A stretch of DNA of 64,000 nucleotides from Haloarcula amylolytica JCM 13557 (GTDB taxonomy: Archaea > Halobacteriota > Halobacteria > Halobacteriales > Haloarculaceae): the NCBI RefSeq assembly GCF_000336615.1, contig NZ_AOLW01000006.1, positions 1 through 64,000 of the forward strand, in the 5' to 3' direction. The notes under the pieces are model-generated. The model did not search any database. It had not been told where the DNA came from and saw only the letters and a list, made by a program, of their open reading frames with translations. Position numbers and translations under genes: made by a program. Position 1 is the stretch's first letter, and the number at the start of each line of letters is the position of its first letter. This document shows, piece after piece, positions 52,563 to 61,028 of this stretch.

Positions 52563-53839
52563 TACGTCCCGTGCTGCCAGGAATCCATATACTCGACCTG
52601 GGTGTCAGTCAGCGAGTCGAAGTCGACGCCCTCAGCGTCGAGCTTGATTTCCGCGACCTCCTTGTCGAGTCGGTCCGGGACGGCGTGGACACCGGCCTCG
52701 TAGTCGTCGCCGTTCTCGACCAGTTCGCGGACACAGACGGCCTGCACGCCGAAACTCTGGTCCATCACCTCGACGGGATGGCCCAGTGCGATGGGGGTCG
52801 CGAGATTGACCAGCCGGCCCTCGGCCAGCACGTTCAGGCGGCGGCCGTCGGCCATCTCGTAGGTCTGGACGCCGTCGCGGGCCTCGTAGGTGTCTGCGGC
52901 GAGGTCCGACAGCGCGTCGAGGTCGACCTCCACGTCGAAGTGGCCGGCGTTGGCGAGCAGGACGCCGTCCTGCATCGCCTCGAAGTGCTCCTCGACGATG
53001 ACGTCACGGTTGCCGGTGGTCGTGATGAACACGTCACCCTCGGCGGCGGCTTCGGCCATCGGCTTCACTTCGTAGCCCTCCATGTGGGCTTCGAGCGCGC
53101 GGCGGGGCTCGACCTCGGTGACAATCACGTCGGCGTTCTGGCCGCTGGCTTTCATCGCAACACCCTTGCCACAGTCGCCGTAGCCGGAGACGACGACGGT
53201 CTTGCCGGCCCACGAGAGGTTCGTCGTCATGGCGATGGAGGCCAGCGAGGACTCGCCGGTACCGTGAACGTTGTCGAACAGGCGCTTCATCGGCGTGTCG
53301 TTGACCGCGAACACGGGGTAGTCGAGTTCGCCGTCCTCGTCCATCGCGCGCAGTCGGTGGACGCCGGTGGTCGTCTCCTCTGCACCACCGACGATGGTGT
53401 CGATGAGTTCCGGGTAGTCCTCGTGGATAGCCGCGACGAGGTCCATTCCGTCGTCGACAGTGATGGTCGGCTCGTGGTCGATGACGGCCTCGATAGCCGC
53501 GTAGTACTCCTCGTCGTCGACGCCGCGCTCGGCGTAGGAGGTGATACCGTCGACGGCGTCCAGTGCGGCGCTTACGTCGTCGTGCGTCGAAAGCGGGTTA
53601 CAGCCGGTGATGGCGACTTCCGCGCCACCGATTGCGAGGATTTCCGCGAGGACGGCGGTCTTGGCTTCGACGTGCATCGCCATGCCGATTCGCTCGCCGT
53701 CGAAGGGCTGGTCGGCCTCGAACTGCTCGCGGAGCACGCCGCAGATGGGCATGTGCTGGATGGCCCAGTCCATCTTTCGGCGGCCGGAATCGCGAGCCTC
53801 GTCGAGGTCGTCAAGTCGCTCGGAAATAGGCGTCGTCAT
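52562..53839 (-). CDS. ahcY: S-adenosylhomocysteine hydrolase
   Basis: It reversibly splits SAH to adenosine and homocysteine, keeping methylation running. The 425-residue enzyme has CNPLSTHDDVSAAL near residue 80, the NAD motif VVVSGYGDCGKGVAM (about 213-227) and the C-terminal LGHPVEVMDQSF. The length is typical of archaeal enzymes, and it ends HGT rather than the KPxxYRY of eukaryotic ones. An SAH/MTA deaminase lies about 1.2 kb upstream in the same orientation. Confidence 0.96.
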   Translation of the reverse strand: MTTPISERLDDLDEARDSGRRKMDWAIQHMPICGVLREQFEADQPFDGERIGMAMHVEAKTAVLAEILAIGGAEVAITGCNPLSTHDDVSAALDAVDGITSYAERGVDDEEYYAAIEAVIDHEPTITVDDGMDLVAAIHEDYPELIDTIVGGAEETTTGVHRLRAMDEDGELDYPVFAVNDTPMKRLFDNVHGTGESSLASIAMTTNLSWAGKTVVVSGYGDCGKGVAMKASGQNADVIVTEVEPRRALEAHMEGYEVKPMAEAAAEGDVFITTTGNRDVIVEEHFEAMQDGVLLANAGHFDVEVDLDALSDLAADTYEARDGVQTYEMADGRRLNVLAEGRLVNLATPIALGHPVEVMDQSFGVQAVCVRELVENGDDYEAGVHAVPDRLDKEVAEIKLDAEGVDFDSLTDTQVEYMDSWQHGT

Positions 53840-53883
53840 GTCACGACAGAGGGAGAGAGTTCCTAAAACGCTACCGAAGCCGC

Positions 53884-54849
53884 TCAGTTACCGCGCTCGT
53901 CCGGCGGGCCGGCGTCGTCCGGTGGGCCACCATTGCCGCCGTTGTTGCCGTTGCCGCCGTCATCGTCGTCCTCGTCAGCGTCGTCTGGCTCCTCAGTCTC
54001 GTCGTCCGGTGCTTCGGTTTCGTTCTCGTCGTCTTCGGTTTCGTTCTCCGTGTCGTCGTCATCGCGGTCCTCGGGCGGCCCGGCGTCTTCCGGAGGGCCA
54101 CGGCGGTCGTCCTCGGTTTCGTTCTCAGTTTCGTTCTCGTCGTCATCGCTGTCCGGGCCGCGGACCTCGGGCGGTCCGGCGTCCTCGGGCGGGCCGCGTC
54201 GGTCGTCCGTCTCGTTTTCGGTCTCGTTCTCGTCGTCACCGAAGATGTCCGCCGGCGGACCCTGTCGCTCACTCGGGTGGGTCTCGTTGTCGTCGGACTC
54301 GTTTGCACCGGTGACGTGTGCGGGCGGGCCGGCGTGGTCCGGCGCGTTGCCGGGGTTGTTCGCGGTCACGAAGCTGGCGACGGCCGGGCCGATGCCGCCG
54401 GTCCGGTTCTCGTCGCTCAACAGGTCGCTCACGTAGGCCGACACTTCGAGTCCGAAGGTGTCGAATTCGGTGACGTTCTCGGGCACGACGGTCAGGTCCG
54501 CCGTCGTCGTCGCGGTGTGGTTGTCGGCCGTCGCGGTCACGTCGACCGTGACGTTCTGCTCGGGCGCTGGCAGTCCGACCGTCCCGTCACTGTCGGTCGT
54601 GTAGTTGCCAGTTCCGGCGTAGGAAGCGTTATCAGCCGACTCCACGGCGACAGAGGCGTTCTCGACGCCCGTCTCGTTCTGTGTGACCGATACCGTCGCG
54701 CTGCCGGCGTCAGCCTGTGAGACACCGACCGCGAGGGTGTTCCCCGCGCCGGTGTTGCCGGCCGAGTCCGCAGCGGCCGCCAGACCCGGACCGACGGCCA
54801 GCAGGGCCAGTCCGACAGCGGCGTACAGTGCGAAGAGTTTGGTGCGCAT
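53884..54849 (-). CDS. secreted, sequon-rich acidic protein with repeats
   Basis: From ATG 54849 (MRTKLFALYAAVGLALLA) the 321-residue precursor has a Sec-type signal peptide with likely cleavage after AAAA (about residue 28). A beta-rich domain follows, then a C-terminal half of near-tandem repeats (DDENETENET, then RRGPPEDAGPPE, twice) and an Asp/Glu tail ending GPPDERGN. It holds more than a dozen N-x-S/T sequons, so heavy N-glycosylation is likely. No sortase-like, PGF or membrane anchor is visible. Function unknown. Confidence 0.75.
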   Translation of the reverse strand: MRTKLFALYAAVGLALLAVGPGLAAAADSAGNTGAGNTLAVGVSQADAGSATVSVTQNETGVENASVAVESADNASYAGTGNYTTDSDGTVGLPAPEQNVTVDVTATADNHTATTTADLTVVPENVTEFDTFGLEVSAYVSDLLSDENRTGGIGPAVASFVTANNPGNAPDHAGPPAHVTGANESDDNETHPSERQGPPADIFGDDENETENETDDRRGPPEDAGPPEVRGPDSDDDENETENETEDDRRGPPEDAGPPEDRDDDDTENETEDDENETEAPDDETEEPDDADEDDDDGGNGNNGGNGGPPDDAGPPDERGN

Positions 54850-54988
54850 CGTACCCGATACGTTCGCCGAGAGAGCGATAAACACCCCCTCCCGTTCAAC
54901 TCGTTCACGCCGTTCGCAGCATCGACAACACCGCCTGAAATATATTTATACCGTTTAAAACCCGTTCTCAGCGTTTAATCAGACCAAC

Positions 54989-56287
54989 TCAGTCACCGGC
55001 TCGTTCGACCAGCGCGGACGCGTGGTCGCTCGCTCGTTCCCGGACGGCCTGCTCGTCGAACACCTCGACAGTGCGGTCGCGCATGAGCACTTCGCCGTCA
55101 CAGACCGTGTGGCGAACGTCGCTCCCGTGGACGGCGTAGGCCAGATGCGAGACGAGGTCGTGGGCCGGCGTCAGATGCGGGGCGTCGAGGTCGATGACGG
55201 CCAGGTCGGCGTTCGCGCCGACTTCGATGCGGCCGCTGTCGAAGCCCAGCAGGGCAGCGCCGTTTTCGGTCGCCATTTCGACGACAGTGCCAGCGTCGAC
55301 CGCGCTGGCGTCGTCGGCCGCGAGTTTACCTATCATCGCCGCATCGCGCATCTCGTCGAACATGTCGAGGTCGTTGTTCGAGGCCGCGCCGTCGGTTCCG
55401 ATGCCGACGGTGACGCCGGCGTCCAGTAGGTCCTGTACCGGAGCCATCCCGCTGGCGAGCTTCATGTTCGAGGCCGGGCAGTGGGCGACGCCGGTGCCGG
55501 TCTCGGCCAGCAGGTCGATCTCGCTGTCGTCGACGTGGACGCCGTGGGCCACGTAGGTGTCGCCGTCCAGCAGGCCGATGTCGTCGGCGTAGGCGAGCGG
55601 GCGCTGTTTGTGCTCGTCGACGATGGGTGTCACCTCGTCGCGCGTCTCGTTGGCGTGCAGGTGAATCGAACGGTCGTCGTCGAGGGCCTTCGGGACGTAC
55701 TCGCGCAGATACTCCTCGCCGACGGTCGTCAGCGAGTGCGGTTGGAACGTCGTCCGAATCCGGCCATCGGCCGCCCCGTCGAGTTTCCGAGCCACGTCGA
55801 GGCTCTCCTGGAGGTCAGATCGCGCGGCCTCGTCGTCCTTGCCGACGGTGACTGCGGTAAAGCCCAGAACGGCCCGCATCCCGGCCTGGTCGACTGCGTC
55901 CGCGATTTCCTCGACCTCGAAGTACATGTCCGATAGTGCTGTCGTCCCCGACCGGATCATCTCGACCAGCCCGAGTTCCGCGCCGGCGCGGATGTCCTCG
56001 GCGGTCAGTTCCGCCTCGACGGGCCAGACGTCTTCCTGCAGCCAGGCGTCGAGAGGCTTGTCGTCCGCGAGGCCGCGCAGCAGCGTCATGGCGACGTGGG
56101 TGTGGGCGTTGACCAGCCCGGGAATGACCAGGCCGTCGCTGGCGTCGAGTTCGTCGTCGCCGTCCAGTGTGCCCGGTTCGTCGACCGCCACGATATCGCC
56201 GCTGTCCTGTGAAACCAGTACGTCCGCACGCTCGACGGTCAGGTCCGGCCGGAGGACCTGCCCGCCGGTGACGAGGAGTTCACTCAT
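54989..56287 (-). CDS. mtaD: SAH/MTA (5'-deoxyadenosine) deaminase, amidohydrolase family
   Basis: A 432-residue amidohydrolase from ATG 56287 (MSELLVTGGQVLRPDL). Metal ligands appear in VNAHTHVAM, HLHANETRDE, AHGVH and GIGTDGAASNNDLD, and VAHCPASNMKLASGM is typical of the MtaD/SahD subgroup. It deaminates S-adenosylhomocysteine, methylthioadenosine or 5'-deoxyadenosine to the inosine form. With ahcY downstream, the window holds two alternative ways to remove SAH. The exact substrate is not fixed by sequence. Confidence 0.88.
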   Translation of the reverse strand: MSELLVTGGQVLRPDLTVERADVLVSQDSGDIVAVDEPGTLDGDDELDASDGLVIPGLVNAHTHVAMTLLRGLADDKPLDAWLQEDVWPVEAELTAEDIRAGAELGLVEMIRSGTTALSDMYFEVEEIADAVDQAGMRAVLGFTAVTVGKDDEAARSDLQESLDVARKLDGAADGRIRTTFQPHSLTTVGEEYLREYVPKALDDDRSIHLHANETRDEVTPIVDEHKQRPLAYADDIGLLDGDTYVAHGVHVDDSEIDLLAETGTGVAHCPASNMKLASGMAPVQDLLDAGVTVGIGTDGAASNNDLDMFDEMRDAAMIGKLAADDASAVDAGTVVEMATENGAALLGFDSGRIEVGANADLAVIDLDAPHLTPAHDLVSHLAYAVHGSDVRHTVCDGEVLMRDRTVEVFDEQAVRERASDHASALVERAGD

Positions 56288-56438
56288 GGCGGTGGCTTCG
56301 CAACCGCGGGTCTTAGTTCGCCGGGTCCACAGCGCCGCTGTGTGTCGTGTTGCCACATCCCTGGAACAGGCTGACCGCCGAGACGGTGCCTGTTCCGTAG
56401 GGGTCTTTCCCCTCCGGCGCGTTCGGAAGGCCAAGAGC

Positions 56439-57644
56439 ATGGCGACGGCAGAGCGCATCCGACAGCGGGTCAGCGCGATGCGGCACGGAAGCCCGGTCCG
56501 AATGCTGCTTGCCGTCGCTGCCGGCTGGTTCCTCGTCCTCGGGATGCGGTTCGTCGTGCCTGCGGTTCTGCCGACGATACGCGAGGAGTTCGTCATCTCG
56601 AACACACAGGCGGGGCTCGCGGTCACGGTGCTCTGGCTCACGTACGCGGCGGTACAGTTTCCGGCCGGAGTTCTGATCGACCGGATCGGGGAGCGGACGC
56701 TGTTGGTGGCCGCGGCGTTGCTGTCCGGCGTCGGGTTGCTGGGCTACTTTTTCGCGCCGGTGTTCTCGCTGTTCCTCATCGCGACGGGCGCGTTCGGGCT
56801 CGGGACGGGACTGTACGGCCCCACCCGCGGGACCGCCCTCTCGCGGACGTTCGACGCCCGCGAGGGGACCGCCTTCGGTGTCGTGATGGCCGCCGGCTCT
56901 CTCGGAGCGGCCGCACTGCCCGCCGTCGCCGCGTTCGTCACGACCCGGTACGGCTGGCGGCTGGCGCTTGCCAGCGCCGCCCCCCTGTTCATGCTTGTCG
57001 CCGGCGCGCTCTGGCTCTCGGTCTCGGACCGTCCGACCGTCGAGTCCGAACGGAGCCTCCGACGGGACCTCCGAACGGTCCTCGTCGGCTTTCGCAACCG
57101 CCGGCTCGTGCTGTCGGTCTCCGGCAAGACACTGATGCTGTTCGCGTTCCAGGCCGTGACAGCGTTTCTCACCACGTATCTGGTTACGGTCCGGGACCTC
57201 TCACAGGGGACCGCCGGGGCGCTCCTCTCGGTGCTGTTCGTCGGTGGCGCGCTCTCACAGACCGTCACCGGCCGGCTCGCCGACCGGTACGGAACGCCCA
57301 GTGTCCTGACCGGTGTCGCGCTCGTCAGTACCGTTCCGCTCGTACTCATTCCGTCCGTCCACGGCGTCGTGCCGCTGGCCATCGTCTCCGGTGTCATCGG
57401 GGTTCGGATGAGCGTCGGCCCACTGGCAAACGCCTACATCGTCGATACGCTGCCTGACGCCGCCGAAGGCACCGGCTGGGGCCTGCTCCGGACCGGCTTT
57501 TTCGGGATTAGTTCGCTGGGCTCGACCGCTGTCGGCCTGCTCGCCGACCAGAACCTGTTTTCGGTCGCGTTCTACGGTCTCGCCGGTCTGACGCTCCTGG
57601 CTGCGGCTACCTTCGTCGTCCTCCCACGCCGGGACCGCCTGTAA
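56439..57644 (+). CDS. MFS transporter
   Basis: A 401-residue major facilitator protein from ATG 56439 (MATAERIRQRVSAMRHG) with 12 predicted helices. Motif A-like sequence is GVLIDRIGERTL after helix 2, and GRLADRYGTPSVL repeats it in the second half. It diverges from the deaminase gene and precedes hisG. The substrate is unknown. The profile fits an exporter or an organic anion carrier. Confidence 0.87.
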   Translation: MATAERIRQRVSAMRHGSPVRMLLAVAAGWFLVLGMRFVVPAVLPTIREEFVISNTQAGLAVTVLWLTYAAVQFPAGVLIDRIGERTLLVAAALLSGVGLLGYFFAPVFSLFLIATGAFGLGTGLYGPTRGTALSRTFDAREGTAFGVVMAAGSLGAAALPAVAAFVTTRYGWRLALASAAPLFMLVAGALWLSVSDRPTVESERSLRRDLRTVLVGFRNRRLVLSVSGKTLMLFAFQAVTAFLTTYLVTVRDLSQGTAGALLSVLFVGGALSQTVTGRLADRYGTPSVLTGVALVSTVPLVLIPSVHGVVPLAIVSGVIGVRMSVGPLANAYIVDTLPDAAEGTGWGLLRTGFFGISSLGSTAVGLLADQNLFSVAFYGLAGLTLLAAATFVVLPRRDRL

Positions 57645-57710
57645 CGGCTCCGTCCACAGCCGGTCAGTCCAAGGGGAAAGACAGTTGCCCCGCGGCCTGC
57701 CAGTAGGCGT

Positions 57711-58559
57711 ATGCGAATCGCCGTCCCCAACAAGGGCCGCCTGCACGAACCAAGCGAGGAACTGCTCGAACGGGCCGGCCTCCACCTGGTCGACGGGGCC
57801 GACCGCCAACTGCACGCCGACACCGTCGACCCGGACGTGACCGTTCTGTACGCCCGTGCCGCCGATATTCCCGAATACGTCGCGGACGGCGCTGCCGACG
57901 TAGGTATCACCGGCCTCGACCAGGTCCGGGAGTCCGACACCGACGACCTCGTGGAACTCCGCGACCTGGAGTTCGGCCGCTGTCGCCTCGTCCTCGCCGC
58001 GCCGGAGGACAGCGACATCGAGACCGTGTACGACTTCGAGGGCGGCCGCATCGCCACGGAGTTCCCCAGAATCACCCGGCGGTACTTCGACCAGGTCGAC
58101 GTCGACGTGGACGTGACCGAGGTGTCCGGCGCGACGGAACTGACCCCTCACGTCGACATCGCCGACGGCATCGTCGACATCACCTCGACCGGGACCACAC
58201 TCCGGATGAACCGGCTGGCCGTCGTCGACGAAGTCCTCGAAAGCTCTGTCCGCCTGTTCGCCCGCGAAGACACCGCTGATGACGAAAAGGTCCAGCAGGT
58301 CGACACCGCGCTCGGCTCCGTCCTCGCCGCCGAAGACAAACGCTATCTGATGATGAACGCCCCCGAGGACGCCCTCGACGACGTGGAGGACGTGCTTCCG
58401 GGCATGGGCGGCCCCACGGTGATGGACATCGCCGGCTCCGAGCAGCTCGCCGTTCACGCCGTCGTCGAGGAGCGCGCCGTCTTCGAGACGATTAGCTCGC
58501 TCAAAGACGTGGGCGCAAGTGACATACTGGTGACAGAGATAGAGCGGCTGGTTGAATAG
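57711..58559 (+). CDS. hisG: ATP phosphoribosyltransferase HisG (long form)
   Basis: HisG catalyses the first step of histidine synthesis, joining ATP and PRPP. The 282-residue long form has [19 protein letters not shown] at the N-terminus, the PRPP loop [16 protein letters not shown] (about 152-167) and a C-terminal ACT-like regulatory domain that binds histidine. No other his gene is adjacent. A three-hairpin element starts 5 bases after the stop. Confidence 0.95.
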   Translation: MRIAVPNKGRLHEPSEELLERAGLHLVDGADRQLHADTVDPDVTVLYARAADIPEYVADGAADVGITGLDQVRESDTDDLVELRDLEFGRCRLVLAAPEDSDIETVYDFEGGRIATEFPRITRRYFDQVDVDVDVTEVSGATELTPHVDIADGIVDITSTGTTLRMNRLAVVDEVLESSVRLFAREDTADDEKVQQVDTALGSVLAAEDKRYLMMNAPEDALDDVEDVLPGMGGPTVMDIAGSEQLAVHAVVEERAVFETISSLKDVGASDILVTEIERLVE

Positions 58560-58563
58560 TACC

Positions 58564-58695
58564 TTTTTACTGCGGGGGTTTCCTCGCGCCTACGGCGCTG
58601 TGGGAACCCCCGCTTGCAAAAATCTACGCTAAAAACGACCGCCGAGTCGCGGCCACGGCCGCGCTCGGCGTGAAACGGCGGCCTGCGGCCGCCGT
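58564..58695 (+). repeat. three-hairpin downstream element, copy 2 (after hisG)
   Basis: TTTTT (58564-58568) and AAAAA (58618-58622) bracket the stem GCGGGGGTT (58572-58580) with AACCCCCGC (58605-58613), which has an inner GCGCC/GGCGC stem (58586-58598, loop TAC). A spacer ending GCTAAAAACG follows, then a long stem (58640-58654/58657-58670) and a 9-bp stem (58675-58683/58687-58695, loop TGC). Order, spacer and the ATGC after the last stem match the copy after cct. The rest of the gap to 58861 shows no gene. Confidence 0.7.
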
Positions 58696-58861
58696 ATGCT
58701 CACGACACCGGTACGGCTACAACCGCTTTCGCACCGATACGGTGGCTAATAGCATCCTTGATGGGCAGACCAGAAGTAAGGCTGGACACCTGGTTACCCC
58801 AGAAGTCCGAAATCAGAGATGCTGAAGGGAGAAAAATCACCGATAGAAGGCCGCAGATGGG

Positions 58862-59131
58862 TTAGCTCGTCTCTGCAAACGTCTGTGACCGCTCGATCCT
58901 GATACACTCGTCCGCGCCGACCGTGACGACGGAGTCGCTGAACTGGAACGATACCAGGTCCCGCTGACGACTGTCGGGCCCGCTGTCGCCTCTGAATAGG
59001 TCGTTCAGTGCTTCGGGGTTGACCACGTCGTACAGGGACGGGAGCGTCCGCGGGTGACGGTCCTCGACGGTACTCACGGCACGGACGACTGCCTCGCTCA
59101 CGGATTCAGTGGGCTGCACTTCGCGCTTCAT
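58862..59131 (-). CDS. HalOD1 domain protein
   Basis: An 89-residue protein consisting only of the halobacterial output domain HalOD1: VSEAVVRAVSTVEDRHPRTLPSLYDVV split as VSEAVVRAVSTVED and RHPRTLPSLYDVVNP, then VSFQFSDSVVTVGADECI. Such proteins are frequent in haloarchaea, alone or fused to sensor domains, and the role is unknown. An AT-rich stretch (TTACATTTATCC) lies at its start. It stands alone. Confidence 0.83.
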   Translation of the reverse strand: MKREVQPTESVSEAVVRAVSTVEDRHPRTLPSLYDVVNPEALNDLFRGDSGPDSRQRDLVSFQFSDSVVTVGADECIRIERSQTFAETS

Positions 59132-59246
59132 TACATTTATCCTATAATTCAGGTTAAGTAATTGGTTGTGGTTTTCACGTTCGCTATGGTTTTTATTATC
59201 CGGGTGAATCGAACGCCAGCGGGTGGGAAGCCCCGCCGAGATGCGG

Positions 59247-59636
59247 TCACACCAGGTTGAAGATGTTGTTCAGCGCGAACCCGAGGACGGCTGCGAAGGC
59301 CAGGTGCAGCGCCACGAGCGGGGCTGTCGAGCGGGTCGAGAGCCGGTACGTGGTACTAATTGCGATACCGTCGGCCACCATCGTGAGCACGAGGACGACC
59401 AGCACACCCAGATCCGCCGAGACGATCCCGGACTCGACACCCCAGCGCTGGAGAATCAGGGAAACGACCGCCGGTGCGGTGGCGGCTTTGGCCGCGAGCT
59501 GGCTGGGCACGTCGCCGATGAAAAACGTCGCGGCCAGGTGGAGCGTGACAGCGTAGAAGAGCCAGGTGACGAGAACGGTAACGAGGACGGCGAGGATACC
59601 GCCACCGGTCAGGCTGGAGAACCCGGACTGGAGCAT
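59247..59636 (-). CDS. four-helix membrane protein (129 aa)
   Basis: From ATG 59636 (MLQSGFSSLTGGGILAVL) the 129-residue protein has four predicted helices (about 13-37, 48-60, 68-92 and 105-125), with the loop TTYRLSTRSTAPLVA, and ends FALNNIFNLV. It diverges from the Trm-G10 gene across 87 bases. Conserved in haloarchaea by memory under a DUF label. Function unknown. Confidence 0.75.
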   Translation of the reverse strand: MLQSGFSSLTGGGILAVLVTVLVTWLFYAVTLHLAATFFIGDVPSQLAAKAATAPAVVSLILQRWGVESGIVSADLGVLVVLVLTMVADGIAISTTYRLSTRSTAPLVALHLAFAAVLGFALNNIFNLV

Positions 59637-59723
59637 ACCCGAGGTTCGGCGGCCGCTCGCTTGTGCGTTTTGTTCCCGGGCGCGACCGGCACGCTCATAG
59701 CCGCTCGGCCACACCGCTCGGGC

Positions 59724-60755
59724 GTGTACGTCCTCGAACTCGGCGGGCAGGACGACGCGTTCGCGCGGCGGGAGGCAGCAAGCGCCGCGAGCGCCGTCGA
59801 CACCCTCGCGCCCGGACTGGCGACGGCACGGGGCACCAGCGACCGCGTTCGCCACCTCGCGTTCACCCACCGGGCCTGTGACCTGATCGGAACCGCGGAC
59901 CCCGACATCGAAAGCGCCGCCGCGCTGCTGTCGGCCGCGACCATCGACCGCGAGGGGAGCGTCGCCGTGCGCGCGGTCGACGTGCGAGCGAGCACTGGCA
60001 TCGACACACAACAGGCCGAGCGGACGCTGGGCGGCGTGCTCACCGACCGCGGCTTTCCCGTCGACCTCGACGACCCCGACCACGTCCTCTATGCCTATCT
60101 CTCGGATCCCGACGGCGACGAGGAGGACGGGACCGGCGAGGCCTGCTGTGCGCTGGGCTGGCTCGCCGCCGAGAGCGTGCGGGACTTCGGGGGGCGTCAG
60201 CCGACGGACCGCCCGTTCTTCCAGCCCGGCAGCATGGACCCGCTGGAGGCCCGCGCGCTGGTCAACATCGCCGGAGCAGGCCCGGAAGCCACGATACTGG
60301 ACCCGATGTGTGGCACCGGCGGCCTCCTGCTGGAGGCGGGCCTCGTCGGGGCCGACGTGGTCGGCGGCGACGCACAGCCGAAGATGGTCTCGGGGACGCG
60401 CGAGAACCTCCGGTACGCGCTCGACGGCGATGGCCATCCCAACAGGGACGCCTATCCCGAACCGGGCAGCTGGGGGGTGTTCCGCTCCGATGCGTCCGCC
60501 CTGCCGGTGGCCGACGACGCCGTCGACGCCGTCGTCTTCGATGCCCCCTACGGCCGTCAGTCCCGTATCGAGGGCGAACTGGCTCCCCTCGTTTCCGGTG
60601 CGCTCGGCGAAGCCAGCCGCGTCGCAGGGCGGTGCGTGCTGGTCGCCGACCGCGACTGGCGCGAGGCGGGGAGCGATGCAGGCTGGACCGTCACCGACTA
60701 CTTCCAGCGGCGAGTGCACCGTTCACTTGTCAGGCACGTCCACGTTCTTGGGTGA
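59724..60755 (+). CDS. trmG10: tRNA (guanine-10-N2)-methyltransferase Trm-G10
   Basis: It methylates G10 of tRNA to m2G/m2,2G. From GTG 59724 (read MYVLELGGQDDAFARRE) the 343 residues comprise a THUMP-like N-terminal half and a Rossmann domain with DPMCGTGGLLLEAG (SAM binding) and DAPYGRQSRI, the catalytic NPPY-type motif in its D-A-P-Y form. The frame is open further upstream, but it then runs through the divergent membrane-protein gene. The start is therefore not certain. Confidence 0.88.
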   Translation: MYVLELGGQDDAFARREAASAASAVDTLAPGLATARGTSDRVRHLAFTHRACDLIGTADPDIESAAALLSAATIDREGSVAVRAVDVRASTGIDTQQAERTLGGVLTDRGFPVDLDDPDHVLYAYLSDPDGDEEDGTGEACCALGWLAAESVRDFGGRQPTDRPFFQPGSMDPLEARALVNIAGAGPEATILDPMCGTGGLLLEAGLVGADVVGGDAQPKMVSGTRENLRYALDGDGHPNRDAYPEPGSWGVFRSDASALPVADDAVDAVVFDAPYGRQSRIEGELAPLVSGALGEASRVAGRCVLVADRDWREAGSDAGWTVTDYFQRRVHRSLVRHVHVLG

Positions 60756-60844
60756 ACATACGTACACTTTCTCTGGACAGGTGTTGTGATTTATTGCGGT
60801 ATGAGCAAGATTTATGCCATGACAAATGCTAATTAGTACCAAGT

Positions 60845-61000
60845 ATGCCGACGTGGTCAGACCCCGCCCCGTGCGACGACGACGAACAGTTATTCGAATG
60901 CCCGGACTGCGGAAAGCGCCTCTGTAGCGAGCGCTCGACGGTCTCCTGTGGCCGCTGTGAGACAGAAATGCAGAACCTCAGCGTGCCACGGCCGGAATAA
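60845..61000 (+). CDS. small rubrerythrin-like zinc-ribbon protein
   Basis: ATG 60845 to TAA 61000 gives 51 residues with CPDC and CGRC (FECPDCGKRLCSERS, VSCGRCETEM), a rubredoxin/rubrerythrin-type metal ribbon. AT-rich DNA (AAATGCTAATTAG) about 15-25 bases upstream may be the promoter. It converges on the dephospho-CoA kinase gene. Function unknown. Confidence 0.75.
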   Translation: MPTWSDPAPCDDDEQLFECPDCGKRLCSERSTVSCGRCETEMQNLSVPRPE

Positions 61001-61028
61001 AACCAGTCGCGTCCCGTTTTCTCGCCGG

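Noticed and set aside
58560-58861. tRNA or snoRNA gene downstream of hisG
   Set aside because: The hairpins do not form a cloverleaf and there is no TTCRANY T-loop or CCA end. The structure matches the element after cct instead.
59223-59723. N-terminal extension of Trm-G10
   Set aside because: The frame is open, but this part is antisense to the four-helix membrane-protein gene and is rich in His/Arg/Gly. The family begins at the V/M-Y-V-L-E-L segment at 59724.
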